A DNA stretch of 64,000 nucleotides from Pseudoalteromonas gelatinilytica (GCF_001641615.1 NZ_LRRU01000014.1:124001-188000), one strand, 5' to 3'; numbered from the stretch's first letter, positions 36,072-45,110 are shown. Notes: generated by a model from the sequence alone, not told the origin. Program-made: numbers and translations.

Positions 36072-37109
36072 ATGACAAACTCAGTGTTAAATACCGAACT
36101 TGCGATTATTCAAGCACCGATGGCGGGTGTGCAAAATGCCAAGCTGACAGTGGCTGTGTGTGAAGCTGGGGGGCTTGGCTCGTTACCTTGCGCTATGCTC
36201 TCGGCTGAGCAGCTTGTCTCAGAGCTTGATTACATTAGTCAGCAGACGGATAAGCCGTTCAATCTTAATTTCTTTTGCCATCAAACACCTGACTATTCAC
36301 TGGCTCAGCAAACTGCTTGGCATAATGTGCTTACATCTTATTTTGATGAGTTTGCTGTCGATGTCTCACAATTTACCCGTAACGCCTCACGCCAGCCAAT
36401 TAATCAGCAAGTGATCGATATTATCGCCCCTTATAAGCCTGCTGTTGTGAGCTTTCACTTTGGTCTGCCAAGTAAAGAGATTGTTTCTCAAATAAAAGCA
36501 TGGGGCGGGGTCGTTCTTTCATCAGCCACAACGTTAGATGAAGCGCGTTGGTTACAAGCAAATGGTGCCGATGCGGTTATCGCACAAGGGATTGAAGCAG
36601 GCGGCCACCGCGGTCATTTTTTATCGATGGATTTATCGCTGCAACCAACCACAGCGCAATTGGTGCGAGAGTGTGTAAAGCTTGATATTCCCGTTATTGC
36701 AGCTGGTGGAATTTGTACAGCAGAAGATGTAGCACACTATCAAGCATTAGGTGTAGCAGCAGTGCAGGTAGGGAGCGCTTACTTACTTTGTGAAGAAGCG
36801 ACAACAAGTGCTTTGCATCGTGAAGTATTAAAAACAGTAGCACCAAACTCAACCGAATTGACGACATTGTTTTCTGGCCGCCCGGCACGAGGAATACGCA
36901 ACAGAGTGATGCAAGAGTTAGGCGCGATGCCAGAGCAAGCGCCGCCTTTTCCGTATGCGTCGATTGCGATGACGGCATTACGTGCAAAAGCAGAGGCTAA
37001 AGGTGACAGTGGTTTTTCACCGCTTTGGTGTGGTGAGCGCTTTGTGGTTCGAGAAGGTATAAACGCCAAGCAAATGACGGAATTACTAATGCAAGGTTGG
37101 CAATCTTGA
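36072..37109 (+). CDS. Nitronate monooxygenase (2-nitropropane dioxygenase family)
   Basis: An FMN-dependent TIM barrel of 345 aa. Motifs include APMAGVQNAKL at the N-terminus, the catalytic-His block GIEAGGHRGHF (about residue 175), and IPVIAAGGICTAEDV and AAVQVGSAYL for phosphate binding. These enzymes oxidise nitronates such as the plant and fungal toxin propionate 3-nitronate. An AAGGAATACGT ribosome binding region precedes the ATG. Its stop overlaps the start of the next gene, implying coupling. Confidence 0.88.
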   Translation: MTNSVLNTELAIIQAPMAGVQNAKLTVAVCEAGGLGSLPCAMLSAEQLVSELDYISQQTDKPFNLNFFCHQTPDYSLAQQTAWHNVLTSYFDEFAVDVSQFTRNASRQPINQQVIDIIAPYKPAVVSFHFGLPSKEIVSQIKAWGGVVLSSATTLDEARWLQANGADAVIAQGIEAGGHRGHFLSMDLSLQPTTAQLVRECVKLDIPVIAAGGICTAEDVAHYQALGVAAVQVGSAYLLCEEATTSALHREVLKTVAPNSTELTTLFSGRPARGIRNRVMQELGAMPEQAPPFPYASIAMTALRAKAEAKGDSGFSPLWCGERFVVREGINAKQMTELLMQGWQS

Positions 37110-37672
37110 TAGATACCCAGTTACTTCCGCTCGGTGATAGTTACCATCAACTAGCCTGTGAATTTCGTAACAAGCTTGCTGGGCAATGCGCTATAAAGCG
37201 TTACGCTAAAGGTGATGTTTTATTGCAGCAAGGCGACGAACAAGATGCAGGTTACTTAATTATATCTGGGGTGCTTGGGGCATTACATGCATCATCGCAA
37301 GGTGCGCAAAAGTGTAAAGAGTTCTACTTTCAAGATGAATTTGCACTGCTATATGGTAACTGGTTAACCAAAACCCCAGCGCTTTACCAGCTCAAAGTGA
37401 TACGTGATGCTGAGCTTATTAAGGTGCCTTTGGTTTTACTTGATAGTGCTGACTGGCAAGCAATTAAACATCAGTTAGTTAGTCAGCAATTATTGTTTAA
37501 AGAAGCAAAAGAAGCGTTTTTATTACTCAATACCCCTGAGCAGCGTTATCAATATTTACTGGAACAAAAACCGCATTGGCTTGAACAACTGAGTTTAACC
37601 GAGGTTGCTATGTATTTAGGGATTTCTGCGATTTCTTTATCGCGAATTAGACGGCGTCTTAACTTAAGTTAA
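37106..37672 (+). CDS. Crp/Fnr-type transcriptional regulator
   Basis: About 188 aa, with a cyclic-nucleotide-binding-like fold (about 20-125, with KGDVLLQQGDEQDAGYLIISG). A C-terminal HTH (LTEVAMYLGISAISLSRIRRRL) follows. The start is most likely the TTG at 37106, which overlaps the TGA stop of the nitronate monooxygenase and has AAGG nine nt upstream. An earlier TTG at 37097 has no spacing for a ribosome binding site. It has no Fnr-type Cys cluster. By context it may regulate the monooxygenase gene. Confidence 0.8.
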   Translation: MIDTQLLPLGDSYHQLACEFRNKLAGQCAIKRYAKGDVLLQQGDEQDAGYLIISGVLGALHASSQGAQKCKEFYFQDEFALLYGNWLTKTPALYQLKVIRDAELIKVPLVLLDSADWQAIKHQLVSQQLLFKEAKEAFLLLNTPEQRYQYLLEQKPHWLEQLSLTEVAMYLGISAISLSRIRRRLNLS

Positions 37673-37721
37673 GGCGTAGCAAAATAGTGAACATTACACT
37701 GCTGATTTTTCAGGAGTTGTT

Positions 37722-38216
37722 ATGTTTATTTTATCTCAGAGCCTAGTTGCCATTGCCACATTACTCGATTTGGCTTCATTTCAGTTTAAACAAAGGCAGG
37801 CAATTTTAGCTTGTTTGTTTAGCTCGGTTTTACTGACATCTGTGCACTTTATGCTGCTCGATAACTTCAGCGCTGCATGTTTAATGCTGATTGCAGCACT
37901 ACGTTATGGCTATTGTATTTTTGCCCGCAAAACCTGGGTGATGATAGCTTTTATGCTTTTGAGTATTAGCGCAGTACTACTTACTTGGCAAAGCTGGATT
38001 AGCTTTATCGCGCTGTCGGCAACGTTACTGCAAACTTATGCTTCATTCCAAGGCAAAGATTTTACCTTACGCATACTGATGATTGTTGGCACGATTGGTT
38101 GGATAGTCCATAACATTTTGGTTTTTTCACCACTAGCAGTGGTAATGGAAACGGTGTTTTTAATAAGTAATTTAGTGGGCTTATGGCGCTTTTATGCTCA
38201 TCCTAAGCCCGCTTAA
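37722..38216 (+). CDS. YgjV family inner-membrane protein
   Basis: A 164 aa membrane protein with about five hydrophobic segments. The blocks LDLASFQFKQRQAIL, LIAALRYGYCIF and VGTIGWIVHNILV match the YgjV family, whose function is unknown. A CAGGAG ribosome binding site lies just before the ATG at 37722. It runs convergent with cytochrome b561, with only a 7 bp gap. Confidence 0.82.
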   Translation: MFILSQSLVAIATLLDLASFQFKQRQAILACLFSSVLLTSVHFMLLDNFSAACLMLIAALRYGYCIFARKTWVMIAFMLLSISAVLLTWQSWISFIALSATLLQTYASFQGKDFTLRILMIVGTIGWIVHNILVFSPLAVVMETVFLISNLVGLWRFYAHPKPA

Positions 38217-38223
38217 ATTTGAT

Positions 38224-38757
38224 TTAAGACTTACCTAGCATGCGGCTCAACATGCCATCTTTATCAACAAACTGGTGTTTAAGTGCAGCAGCAATGTGTA
38301 AGGCTAAAATCACCACGATAATAAGCACTGAACTGTGGTGTACAAAGCTGCCTGCATCAGCAAGCCAAGGTGTTTTCTCTGGTGCGCTCAATAGCTCAAA
38401 CTCAAAGAAGCTAATTGCACGACCGCCCGCATAGCTCATGATAAAGCCAGAAAGCGGCATAGCTAGGGTCGCAAGTAACAATAAGCCATGAGTGAGGTGA
38501 GCAACTGCTGTTTGCCATTTAGGCATTGCAGATGTTGCAGGTAATGCGCCTTCTTTAATACGCCAAATGAGTCTTGCAATGGCAAAAACCAATACCACTA
38601 AGCCCATTGATTTATGCCAACCCATATAGGTAAATTTAGCGGGGGGCTCGGCAAAATCAGCAACATAAATGCCCATCGCAAATACGCCGATAAACAAAAT
38701 GGCAACGGTCCAATGTAACAGGATGGTTGGTTTTGAAAGGGCAGCTACTTTACTCAT
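38224..38757 (-). CDS. Cytochrome b561
   Basis: A 177 aa four-helix inner-membrane cytochrome of the bacterial b561 type, likely oxidising quinol (CybB in E. coli is a superoxide:ubiquinone oxidoreductase). Candidate heme ligands are His in KPTILLHWTVAI (helix 1), GWHKSMGL (helix 2), AVAHLTHGLLLL (helix 3) and ALHIAAALKHQFVDKDGM (helix 4). The final motif LKHQFVDKDGMLSRM is characteristic. An inverted repeat lies directly upstream. Confidence 0.9.
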   Translation of the reverse strand: MSKVAALSKPTILLHWTVAILFIGVFAMGIYVADFAEPPAKFTYMGWHKSMGLVVLVFAIARLIWRIKEGALPATSAMPKWQTAVAHLTHGLLLLATLAMPLSGFIMSYAGGRAISFFEFELLSAPEKTPWLADAGSFVHHSSVLIIVVILALHIAAALKHQFVDKDGMLSRMLGKS

Positions 38758-38765
38758 GGTTTACT

Positions 38766-38789
38766 CTTATAATTGGCTTTAATTATAAG
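38766..38789. promoter_or_regulatory. Inverted repeat directly upstream of the cytochrome b561 gene
   Basis: A perfect 9-6-9 palindrome (CTTATAATT-GGCTTT-AATTATAAG) lies 8 bp before the start codon. On the minus strand it contains TATAAT, so it may overlap the -10 box or act as an operator. The position is too close to the ATG for a normal leader, which makes an operator or RNA hairpin possible too. Confidence 0.45.
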
Positions 38790-38838
38790 TATAGACTGCC
38801 ACAATGGCTGAGGGTTGCGTAAAGTAATGTAAAGTAAC

Positions 38839-39351
38839 TTAAAGAGTGTCAGCAATCAGCTTTAATAAAAACGTTTCGCGCTGAATCGATAGGCCCTGTT
38901 TCTCACTCATTGCCATGGTGGTTTCGTTATGTGCAATGGCATCAAAAATATTCACCCACTTAGGGTGCATACCATTTTGCACTTCGTAGTGCTCCATTTT
39001 TGGGTCTGCAAATTCATCACTAATTTCACAGAAGTAGCAATAGGATTTGATATGAACACAATCAAAGTCGTCTTTATACCAAGGCCTAACTTCTTCGTAT
39101 AATCCTAGTGGCTGCTTTATTTGAATTTGTTGTGCGCCTGTTTCTTCATGTAACTCTCGTAGAAGCCCTTGCTCAATGCTTTCGCCTTCATCAACGCCAC
39201 CACCAGGTAGGCTGTAGTCATCATAACGGGCGGTGTATAAAAGTAGTATTTGTTCACCTTTTAAAACAATGGCGCGGGCAGTGTTACGAATAAACACCGT
39301 GCCATAGTCATTACTTAAACTTGGGTGAACTACTTTTCTTAATAACTTCAT
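38839..39351 (-). CDS. Nudix hydrolase
   Basis: A 170 aa protein with a complete Nudix box at about residues 52-74: GGGVDEGESIEQGLLREL followed by HEETGA. The N-terminal basic region and the HIKSYCYFCEI block are not diagnostic of a substrate. It stands alone between cytochrome b561 and the phosphorelay cluster. Function beyond hydrolysis of a nucleoside-diphosphate-linked compound cannot be given. Confidence 0.85.
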   Translation of the reverse strand: MKLLRKVVHPSLSNDYGTVFIRNTARAIVLKGEQILLLYTARYDDYSLPGGGVDEGESIEQGLLRELHEETGAQQIQIKQPLGLYEEVRPWYKDDFDCVHIKSYCYFCEISDEFADPKMEHYEVQNGMHPKWVNIFDAIAHNETTMAMSEKQGLSIQRETFLLKLIADTL

Positions 39352-39567
39352 AGGATTACAACTTTAAATTAATGCAAGTACAGCTTAGCTTAATATTGAA
39401 CGTGCCATAATAACTTTTTTTTCGCATTTAATTCATTATGCTTACCCCAAATTGAAACTAATAAGGTAATATAACTGGAATTAAGAACTATTTAGGTATC
39501 TAGCGCATATAGTTTTCATTTCAATATAACTGTGCGTAAAATGATTAAAAAAGCTTAGGGAATGAAT

Positions 39568-40908
39568 ATGTTAAACGTACTTTTGGTTGATGATGACAGT
39601 GAATTTAGTGATGTAGTTTGTCACATTGTTGAGTTCCTCGGGCACAATATAAATACTGCAGCGAACCTTGCTGAAGCGGAGCAATGGTTTGAAAACAATA
39701 CGTTTGATCATGTCTTTTTAGATTTTATGTTGCCAGATGGCAGCGGCCTTCATTTACTTGAGCACTTAAAAGCAATCGGTCAATCGCCTCGTGTTACGTT
39801 AATTTCAGGTCACCCTTCAGTAAAAGGTAAGCTGGCTGAAATGTGTGAGCCAAATGTCGGCCATCTAGTTAAGCCACTGCAACGTGAAGACATTGAGCGT
39901 GTACTTAACCCTAAAAAAGCAGCCCCTAAGAAAAAAGCAACGCCAGCAATAAAGCGCCACTTCGGCACTCTAATAGGTGAATCTGAAGTGATGCAAAAGC
40001 TTTACACTATGATTGAACGCGTCGCTGCCACTTCTGCTAATGTGATGTTGATGGGTGAAAGTGGTGCAGGTAAAGAAGTGGTGGCGCAGGCGATTCATAA
40101 TGCGACTGACTGTGATGGTCCGTTAGTAGCAACCAACTGTGGTGCATTTTCAAAAGAGCTGATTGGTAGCGAGCTTTTTGGCCATGAAAAGGGCGCATTT
40201 ACAGGCGCGATTGCTCGTAAAGAGGGGGTGTTTGAGCAAGCTGCGGGTGGTACTTTATTTTTAGATGAAGTGACCGAAATGCCAATTGATATGCAGCCAA
40301 ATTTACTGCGTGTGCTTGAAAGCAAAAAAGTAACTCGAGTGGGTGGCACCAAAGAGCAAGCAGTGAATTGCCGTGTTATTTCTGCAACAAATCGCACCTT
40401 GACCGACCTTGCGCAAAACAATGTTATACGTGAAGACATTTACTTTCGTTTAGCGGTATTCCCCATTGATATTCCACCGCTTCGTGAGCGCAAAGAAGAT
40501 ATTCCACTGCTTGCCAATGCCTTTTTAGAGCAGCTTAATGAAGAAAACGGCACTGACTTTAAATGGCAAGCGGCGCAAATCAAAGAGCTTGAGGCCCATG
40601 ATTGGCCGGGTAACGTACGTGAGCTTCGTCACGCTATTCACCGTGCTTTTATTATGAGTGACCCGAAAGGCTCCGTTATTACATTACCTGATTCATTAGA
40701 GTCGCCATTTTCTAAAGTGAATAAAGAGAGTCAAGCAAACCAAGTTGTTGCTGGGCAAACTATTGAAGAAGTTGAAAAAGAATTGATCCACGCGACCTTA
40801 GACAAAGTACAAGGTAATAAGACGATTGCAGCACAAATGCTGGGGATCAGTACTAAAACACTTTATAACCGTTTAAATGCTTATGGAGGCATTGGCGAAT
40901 ACAAATAA
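39568..40908 (+). CDS. Sigma-54-dependent response regulator (REC-AAA+-Fis HTH)
   Basis: A 446 aa NtrC-type activator. The receiver domain (1-115) has the acidic pair in LLVDDDSE, the phospho-Asp in FLDFMLPDGSG and Lys in VKPLQ. The AAA+ domain (about 140-360) has Walker A GESGAGKE, the sigma-54 contact loop GAFTGA, and Walker B GGTLFLDEV. The C-terminal Fis-type HTH is NKTIAAQMLGISTKTLYNRL. The ATG at 39568 is preferred because AGGG lies 7 nt before it, while the ATG two codons earlier is too close. It heads a run of five plus-strand signalling genes. Confidence 0.9.
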   Translation: MLNVLLVDDDSEFSDVVCHIVEFLGHNINTAANLAEAEQWFENNTFDHVFLDFMLPDGSGLHLLEHLKAIGQSPRVTLISGHPSVKGKLAEMCEPNVGHLVKPLQREDIERVLNPKKAAPKKKATPAIKRHFGTLIGESEVMQKLYTMIERVAATSANVMLMGESGAGKEVVAQAIHNATDCDGPLVATNCGAFSKELIGSELFGHEKGAFTGAIARKEGVFEQAAGGTLFLDEVTEMPIDMQPNLLRVLESKKVTRVGGTKEQAVNCRVISATNRTLTDLAQNNVIREDIYFRLAVFPIDIPPLRERKEDIPLLANAFLEQLNEENGTDFKWQAAQIKELEAHDWPGNVRELRHAIHRAFIMSDPKGSVITLPDSLESPFSKVNKESQANQVVAGQTIEEVEKELIHATLDKVQGNKTIAAQMLGISTKTLYNRLNAYGGIGEYK

Positions 40909-40920
40909 CAAAGGATAACT

Positions 40921-41130
40921 ATGAATAATAACGAGTCTTTACGAAAAATGGTGCATGATGCACGTGCGCCACTAAACCGTATTTCGATGAATGCTGAGTT
41001 AGTTAAGCTCGTATTAGAAAATGATATGCCAAAACAAAAAGCACTTGAGGCATTGAATAAAATTATTGCTAATTGTCAGCAGTGTAGTGAGCACTTACAG
41101 GAAATAAGCGACGCTCACGCAGCTGATTAA
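40921..41130 (+). CDS. 69 aa protein resembling an isolated histidine-kinase H-box helix
   Basis: A very short protein whose N-terminal half reads MVHDARAPLNRISMNAELVK, like the H-box of a HisKA dimerisation helix (H-D-x-R-x-P-L-N). A second helix (about 36-62) could complete the four-helix bundle as a dimer. There is no HATPase domain. A good AAGGAT site precedes the ATG. It lies 12 bp after the response regulator and 22 bp before a full histidine kinase. It may be a phosphotransfer or a decoy dimerisation protein. Not assigned to a known family by eye. Confidence 0.75.
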   Translation: MNNNESLRKMVHDARAPLNRISMNAELVKLVLENDMPKQKALEALNKIIANCQQCSEHLQEISDAHAAD

Positions 41131-41152
41131 GCACTCATAGATTGAGAAGTAA

Positions 41153-42631
41153 ATGCAAAAACAAAAAGGAAAAATAGCAGTCAGTTGGGCTGGCTTTATT
41201 GCCGTGGTGCTTTGTATTGTGGTGGCTAATGCGTTTTTAGCCCTTAATAGCATTCGCTCACTCACTGAAACACAAAGTAGCCTTGATAATACCAACTCAC
41301 TCAACACTGCGATTGAGCGTTTGCACTTATCTGTGGTGCAAGCTGAGTCTGGTCAGCGTGGTTATCTATTAACCGATCGTAAAGACTATTTACTCCCTTA
41401 CAATGATGCGATTGCGTCGATGCAAGCGCAAATCATGCTTGTGAAAAGTTTGCATTCAGAAATACCCGGTCAGGCAGACCGCATTGCGCGGTTAATTTAT
41501 CTAGTAAACGACAAAGTGGCGGTGATGACTAAAACCACCGATCTGGCCCTTGCAAATAAAGATCTTAAAGCACGCCAACTGTTGCTAACAGACCAAGGCC
41601 GCGAATTATATAAAGACATTCGTGTAGCGGTTGATGAAATTCAAATGCGTGAGCTTAACTTTAAAATCGAGCAGTTTGCGAAGCTGTCGCAAATTAAAAA
41701 CGAAGCAAAGCTCACATTTTTGATAACCGCTGTGACCAGTACCTTATTGATTATTGGTATGTTTGTGTTAACTCGTATTAACCTACGCAACCAAACTAAG
41801 TACAGGGCAGAGCTTGAACAACAAAACGAGAACTTGGCGGCAAAAGTCGCAGAGCGCACGCAAGAGCTAACCATCTATTCTGACGAACTAAGCCGCTCTA
41901 ACAGAGAGCTTGAAGACTTTGCTTTTGTTGCAAGTCATGATTTACAAGAGCCACTGCGTAAGATCCAAGCTTTCAGTGACCGCCTTGAAAAGATGTTTAA
42001 AGATGAACTCGGTGAAAAAGGTATCGACTATATTAGCCGGATGAAAAATGCGGCGCAGCGTATGTCTAATTTAATCAATGACCTGCTTGAGTTCTCTCGC
42101 GTAACCACCCGGGGTAAAGATTTTACTGATACTGATTTAAATGAAGTTGTTGCAGAAGTTCTTGATGATCTTGAAATTGCGATAAAAGAATCTGAAACCA
42201 CAGTTAACCTTGATACTTTACCGCACATTCAAGCCGATCCAAGCCAAATGCTGCAATTGTTCTTAAATATTCTTTCTAATGCGGTGAAGTTTAGACGTGA
42301 GAATGTTGCGCCTGTGATTGATATTGCATACCAACGAACGTCAGAATTTAGCGAAACTCACAATAGCGATGTGGAGTGGGAAGTTATTACAATTTCAGAT
42401 AACGGCATCGGCTTTTCTGAAGAGTATCTCGAAAAAATATTTGTTCCGTTTCAGCGATTGCATGGTCGTTCTCAATATAAAGGCACAGGCATAGGTTTAT
42501 CGGTTTGTCGCCGTATTGTTGAGCGTCACGGCGGAGAAATAACCGCAAGCAGTCGCGTTGGTGAGGGTGCAAGTTTCACTATTAAATTACCCGTGGAAGC
42601 ATCGCTTTTCACATTACAAGGAGAGGCGTAA
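41153..42631 (+). CDS. CHASE3 sensor histidine kinase
   Basis: A 492 aa inner-membrane kinase. Membrane segment 1 is at about 10-30, and a periplasmic CHASE3 domain (about 35-175, with AESGQRGYLLTDRKDY) follows. Membrane segment 2 is at about 182-202, followed by a coiled coil. The HisKA domain has VASHDLQEPLRKI (His about 264) and the HATPase has NILSNAVKFR, SDNGIGF and GTGIGLSVCR. The HisKA variant is the phytochrome-like type. It lacks a receiver domain. Its stop overlaps the next gene's ATG (TAATG), so it is coupled to that Rcp1-type regulator. Confidence 0.92.
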   Translation: MQKQKGKIAVSWAGFIAVVLCIVVANAFLALNSIRSLTETQSSLDNTNSLNTAIERLHLSVVQAESGQRGYLLTDRKDYLLPYNDAIASMQAQIMLVKSLHSEIPGQADRIARLIYLVNDKVAVMTKTTDLALANKDLKARQLLLTDQGRELYKDIRVAVDEIQMRELNFKIEQFAKLSQIKNEAKLTFLITAVTSTLLIIGMFVLTRINLRNQTKYRAELEQQNENLAAKVAERTQELTIYSDELSRSNRELEDFAFVASHDLQEPLRKIQAFSDRLEKMFKDELGEKGIDYISRMKNAAQRMSNLINDLLEFSRVTTRGKDFTDTDLNEVVAEVLDDLEIAIKESETTVNLDTLPHIQADPSQMLQLFLNILSNAVKFRRENVAPVIDIAYQRTSEFSETHNSDVEWEVITISDNGIGFSEEYLEKIFVPFQRLHGRSQYKGTGIGLSVCRRIVERHGGEITASSRVGEGASFTIKLPVEASLFTLQGEA

Positions 42632-43092
42632 TGCCACTTAATAAAGTTAAACCAATTACCATTTTAATGGCTGATGACGACGAAGATGATCGTTTATTAA
42701 CCCAAGACGCATTGGCCGAAAGCCGTGTATTGAACGAGCTGTTTTTTGTTGAAGACGGTGTAGAACTGCTTGAATACCTTGAGCGTAAAGGCAAATTTAG
42801 TGAAAAAGAAAACTCGCCTCGTCCGGGCTTGATTTTACTCGATTTAAATATGCCGCGTATGGATGGTCGAGAAGCTTTACAAGCCATCAAAGCCAACCCT
42901 AACTTGAAGGGCATACCGGTTGTGATTTTAACCACATCAAAACAAGAAGAAGATATGGTTAAAGGCTACGACTTGGGCGCTGCATCATACATCACTAAAC
43001 CGGTTACTTTTGAAGGTTTAGTTGAGTTAATGCAAACACTAGGGAAATACTGGGTAGAGTTTGTAGAGCTGCCAACATCACAGAACGATTAA
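42631..43092 (+). CDS. Single-domain Rcp1-type response regulator
   Basis: A 153 aa receiver without an output domain. It has the double Asp pair (MADDDEDD), the phospho-Asp in ILLDLNMPRMDG, Thr in ILTTSKQ and Lys in ITKPV. The insert EYLERKGKFSEKENSPRPG after helix 3 is typical of Rcp1-type regulators that work with phytochrome-like kinases. It is directly coupled to the CHASE3 kinase (overlapping TAATG). The stop is followed immediately by a palindromic repeat element (copy C). Confidence 0.92.
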   Translation: MPLNKVKPITILMADDDEDDRLLTQDALAESRVLNELFFVEDGVELLEYLERKGKFSEKENSPRPGLILLDLNMPRMDGREALQAIKANPNLKGIPVVILTTSKQEEDMVKGYDLGAASYITKPVTFEGLVELMQTLGKYWVEFVELPTSQND

Positions 43093-43133
43093 GTCCAATT
43101 CGCATAAATACTTAATTAAGCAAATTGGAATAA
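43093..43133. repeat. Palindromic repeat element, copy C (mini form)
   Basis: GTCCAATTCGC, then ATAAATACTTAATTAA, then GCAAATTGGAAT. The ends are inverted copies (CCAATTCGC versus GCAAATTGG, one mismatch) and the centre holds the palindrome CTTAATTAAG. It starts at the base after the stop codon of the response regulator and sits in the 50 bp gap before the hybrid kinase gene. Confidence 0.75.
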
Positions 43134-43142
43134 GGAATAAGA

Positions 43143-45110
43143 ATGTTAGACAAGGTAACCCGATTACTCTTAGTAGAAGACGACGAAGACGATTATATTC
43201 TTACTTGCGACTACCTAGACCAATTAGGTTCCCATACATTCGATGTTGAGTGGTTAAGTTGCCCTGAAGAGGCCATTAGTGAGCTTAGCGAAAACAAACA
43301 TGATATTTGTTTGTTAGATTATCGCTTAGGCGCATCAGATGGCCTCGAAGTATTAAAACGGGCTGTGGCAAATGGCTTTCGCGGCCCGATTATCATGCTA
43401 ACCGGGCAATCAGATGAAGCTCTCGATTCTGCAGCGCTCGATGCCGGTGCGGTTGATTATCTGGTTAAAAGCGAGATGAACTCTAGCCGCTTTGCCCGTG
43501 CTATACGCTACGCTTTAGCTCGCCGAGATGTTGAAGATGAGCGTGTTGAGCGTTTAAAAGCAGAAGCTGAAAACCGCTCTAAAGACCGCTTTTTGGCCCA
43601 TTTGAGTCATGAGTTACGCACACCTCTGTCTTCTATCTTGGGTTACACAGAGTTACTCATGCAAAGTGATAAAAATCAGCATGCTCAAAATGAGTTGGGT
43701 GTGATTTACCGAAATGGTAAACATTTACTGAGTTTGCTTAATGATGTGCTCGACCTATCAAAGATTGCTGCCGATAAACTGGAGCTCAATTGCAGTGATG
43801 TTAACTTAGATAGCCTAATGGCTGACGTTTATACCTTAATGCGCGTTTCTGCGCTTGATAAAGGTTTATCGCTTAAATTTGAGTCACAGCAAGCCTTGCC
43901 TTTAGTTATAAACACAGACGCTACACGGTTACGCCAAATCCTCATTAACATCATCAACAACGCAATCAAGTTTACCAACCAAGGCGAGATCACAGTGCGA
44001 GCTTGGACTGCTTGGGTTAATGAACGAGAAATGCTGTTTTTTAGTATTAAAGACACAGGCCTTGGTATCCCAGCTGAAAAACAAGCACTGATCTTTAAAC
44101 CATTTGAACAAATTGCTGATGTAGAATCACGAGATGTCGGTGGAGCAGGGTTGGGGCTTGCTATTTGTTCAGAGTTACTTAGTCGTATGCAAGGTTCTAT
44201 TGAACTTGAATCAACGCAAGGCGTGGGCTCTGAATTTACCCTTTCGATTTACCCTGGCAATATTCGAGATATTGAACGCCAAGTGCTGCGCTTTGATTCA
44301 AACCCCGATTGCCAGCAAAAACTAGCAACGTTAAAAACCACTGGGCGAGTGTTGGTGGTCGACGACCTAAAAGATTTACGTAATCTCGTTGGCCATATGA
44401 TCACCAGCACTGGCGCAGAAGTGGATTATGCCGAGCACGGTAAACAAGCAATTGAAAAAGTAGCTAATGCAGAGCAAGCGGGTAAGCCTTTTGATATTGT
44501 ATTTATTGATTTGCATATGCCGGTTATGGGCGGCAAAGAAGCCACTATTGAGCTTCGTAAAATGGGTTATCAAGGACCAATCATCGCGCTTACAGCTGCC
44601 ACCATGAAAGGGGTGAAAACTGAGTTAAGCGCGCTTGGCTTTAACGATATGATTGCCAAGCCGGTTGATTCTGGGCTGCTTTACCAAGTGCTCAATCATT
44701 ATATTTGCGAAGGCAATACTGCACCTGTGGTTGAGCAAGACGACAGCCCTGAAATGACATTACAAAGTACACGTTATTTACTGGTCGAAGACGACAGTGA
44801 TGCGGCGCAAATCACTCAGTTATTGCTTGAAAGCTTAGGTGTTGAAACTGTTATAGCGCCAAGTTGTGCTGTATGTCTTGCGACGCTGAGTGACGATCAA
44901 AATTTTGCTAAAGTATTACTGGATATGCATTTGCCTGATGGTGGAGGGCTTGATTTAGCCCAGCAGATAAAACAGCGCCACCCCGACTTAAAGTTAGTCA
45001 TTGTTAGTGGCGCCGAGCCAGAACCAGAAAAAATCAAGCAACTTGAGATTGAGCAAGTGCTGTTAAAGCCGATTAATCTTGGTTTGTTATCTGAGCTTAT
45101 TGGCGGCTAA
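43143..45110 (+). CDS. Hybrid histidine kinase, REC-HisKA-HATPase-REC-REC
   Basis: A soluble 655 aa phosphorelay protein with no membrane segment. Receiver 1 (1-120; VEDDEDD, CLLDYRLG, LVKSE) is followed by a coiled coil. HisKA (about 150-215; HLSHELRTPLSSI) and HATPase (about 260-375; NIINNAIKF, DTGLGIP, GGAGLGLAI) follow. Receiver 2 is at about 398-515 (VVDDLKD, FIDLHMPVMGG, AKPVDS) and receiver 3 at about 540-650 (VEDDSDA, LLDMHLPDGGG, LKPIN). All three phospho-Asp sites are present. Probably it takes signals from the upstream kinases through receiver 1. Its 3' end overlaps the convergent LacI-type gene by 14 bp. Confidence 0.92.
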   Translation: MLDKVTRLLLVEDDEDDYILTCDYLDQLGSHTFDVEWLSCPEEAISELSENKHDICLLDYRLGASDGLEVLKRAVANGFRGPIIMLTGQSDEALDSAALDAGAVDYLVKSEMNSSRFARAIRYALARRDVEDERVERLKAEAENRSKDRFLAHLSHELRTPLSSILGYTELLMQSDKNQHAQNELGVIYRNGKHLLSLLNDVLDLSKIAADKLELNCSDVNLDSLMADVYTLMRVSALDKGLSLKFESQQALPLVINTDATRLRQILINIINNAIKFTNQGEITVRAWTAWVNEREMLFFSIKDTGLGIPAEKQALIFKPFEQIADVESRDVGGAGLGLAICSELLSRMQGSIELESTQGVGSEFTLSIYPGNIRDIERQVLRFDSNPDCQQKLATLKTTGRVLVVDDLKDLRNLVGHMITSTGAEVDYAEHGKQAIEKVANAEQAGKPFDIVFIDLHMPVMGGKEATIELRKMGYQGPIIALTAATMKGVKTELSALGFNDMIAKPVDSGLLYQVLNHYICEGNTAPVVEQDDSPEMTLQSTRYLLVEDDSDAAQITQLLLESLGVETVIAPSCAVCLATLSDDQNFAKVLLDMHLPDGGGLDLAQQIKQRHPDLKLVIVSGAEPEPEKIKQLEIEQVLLKPINLGLLSELIGG

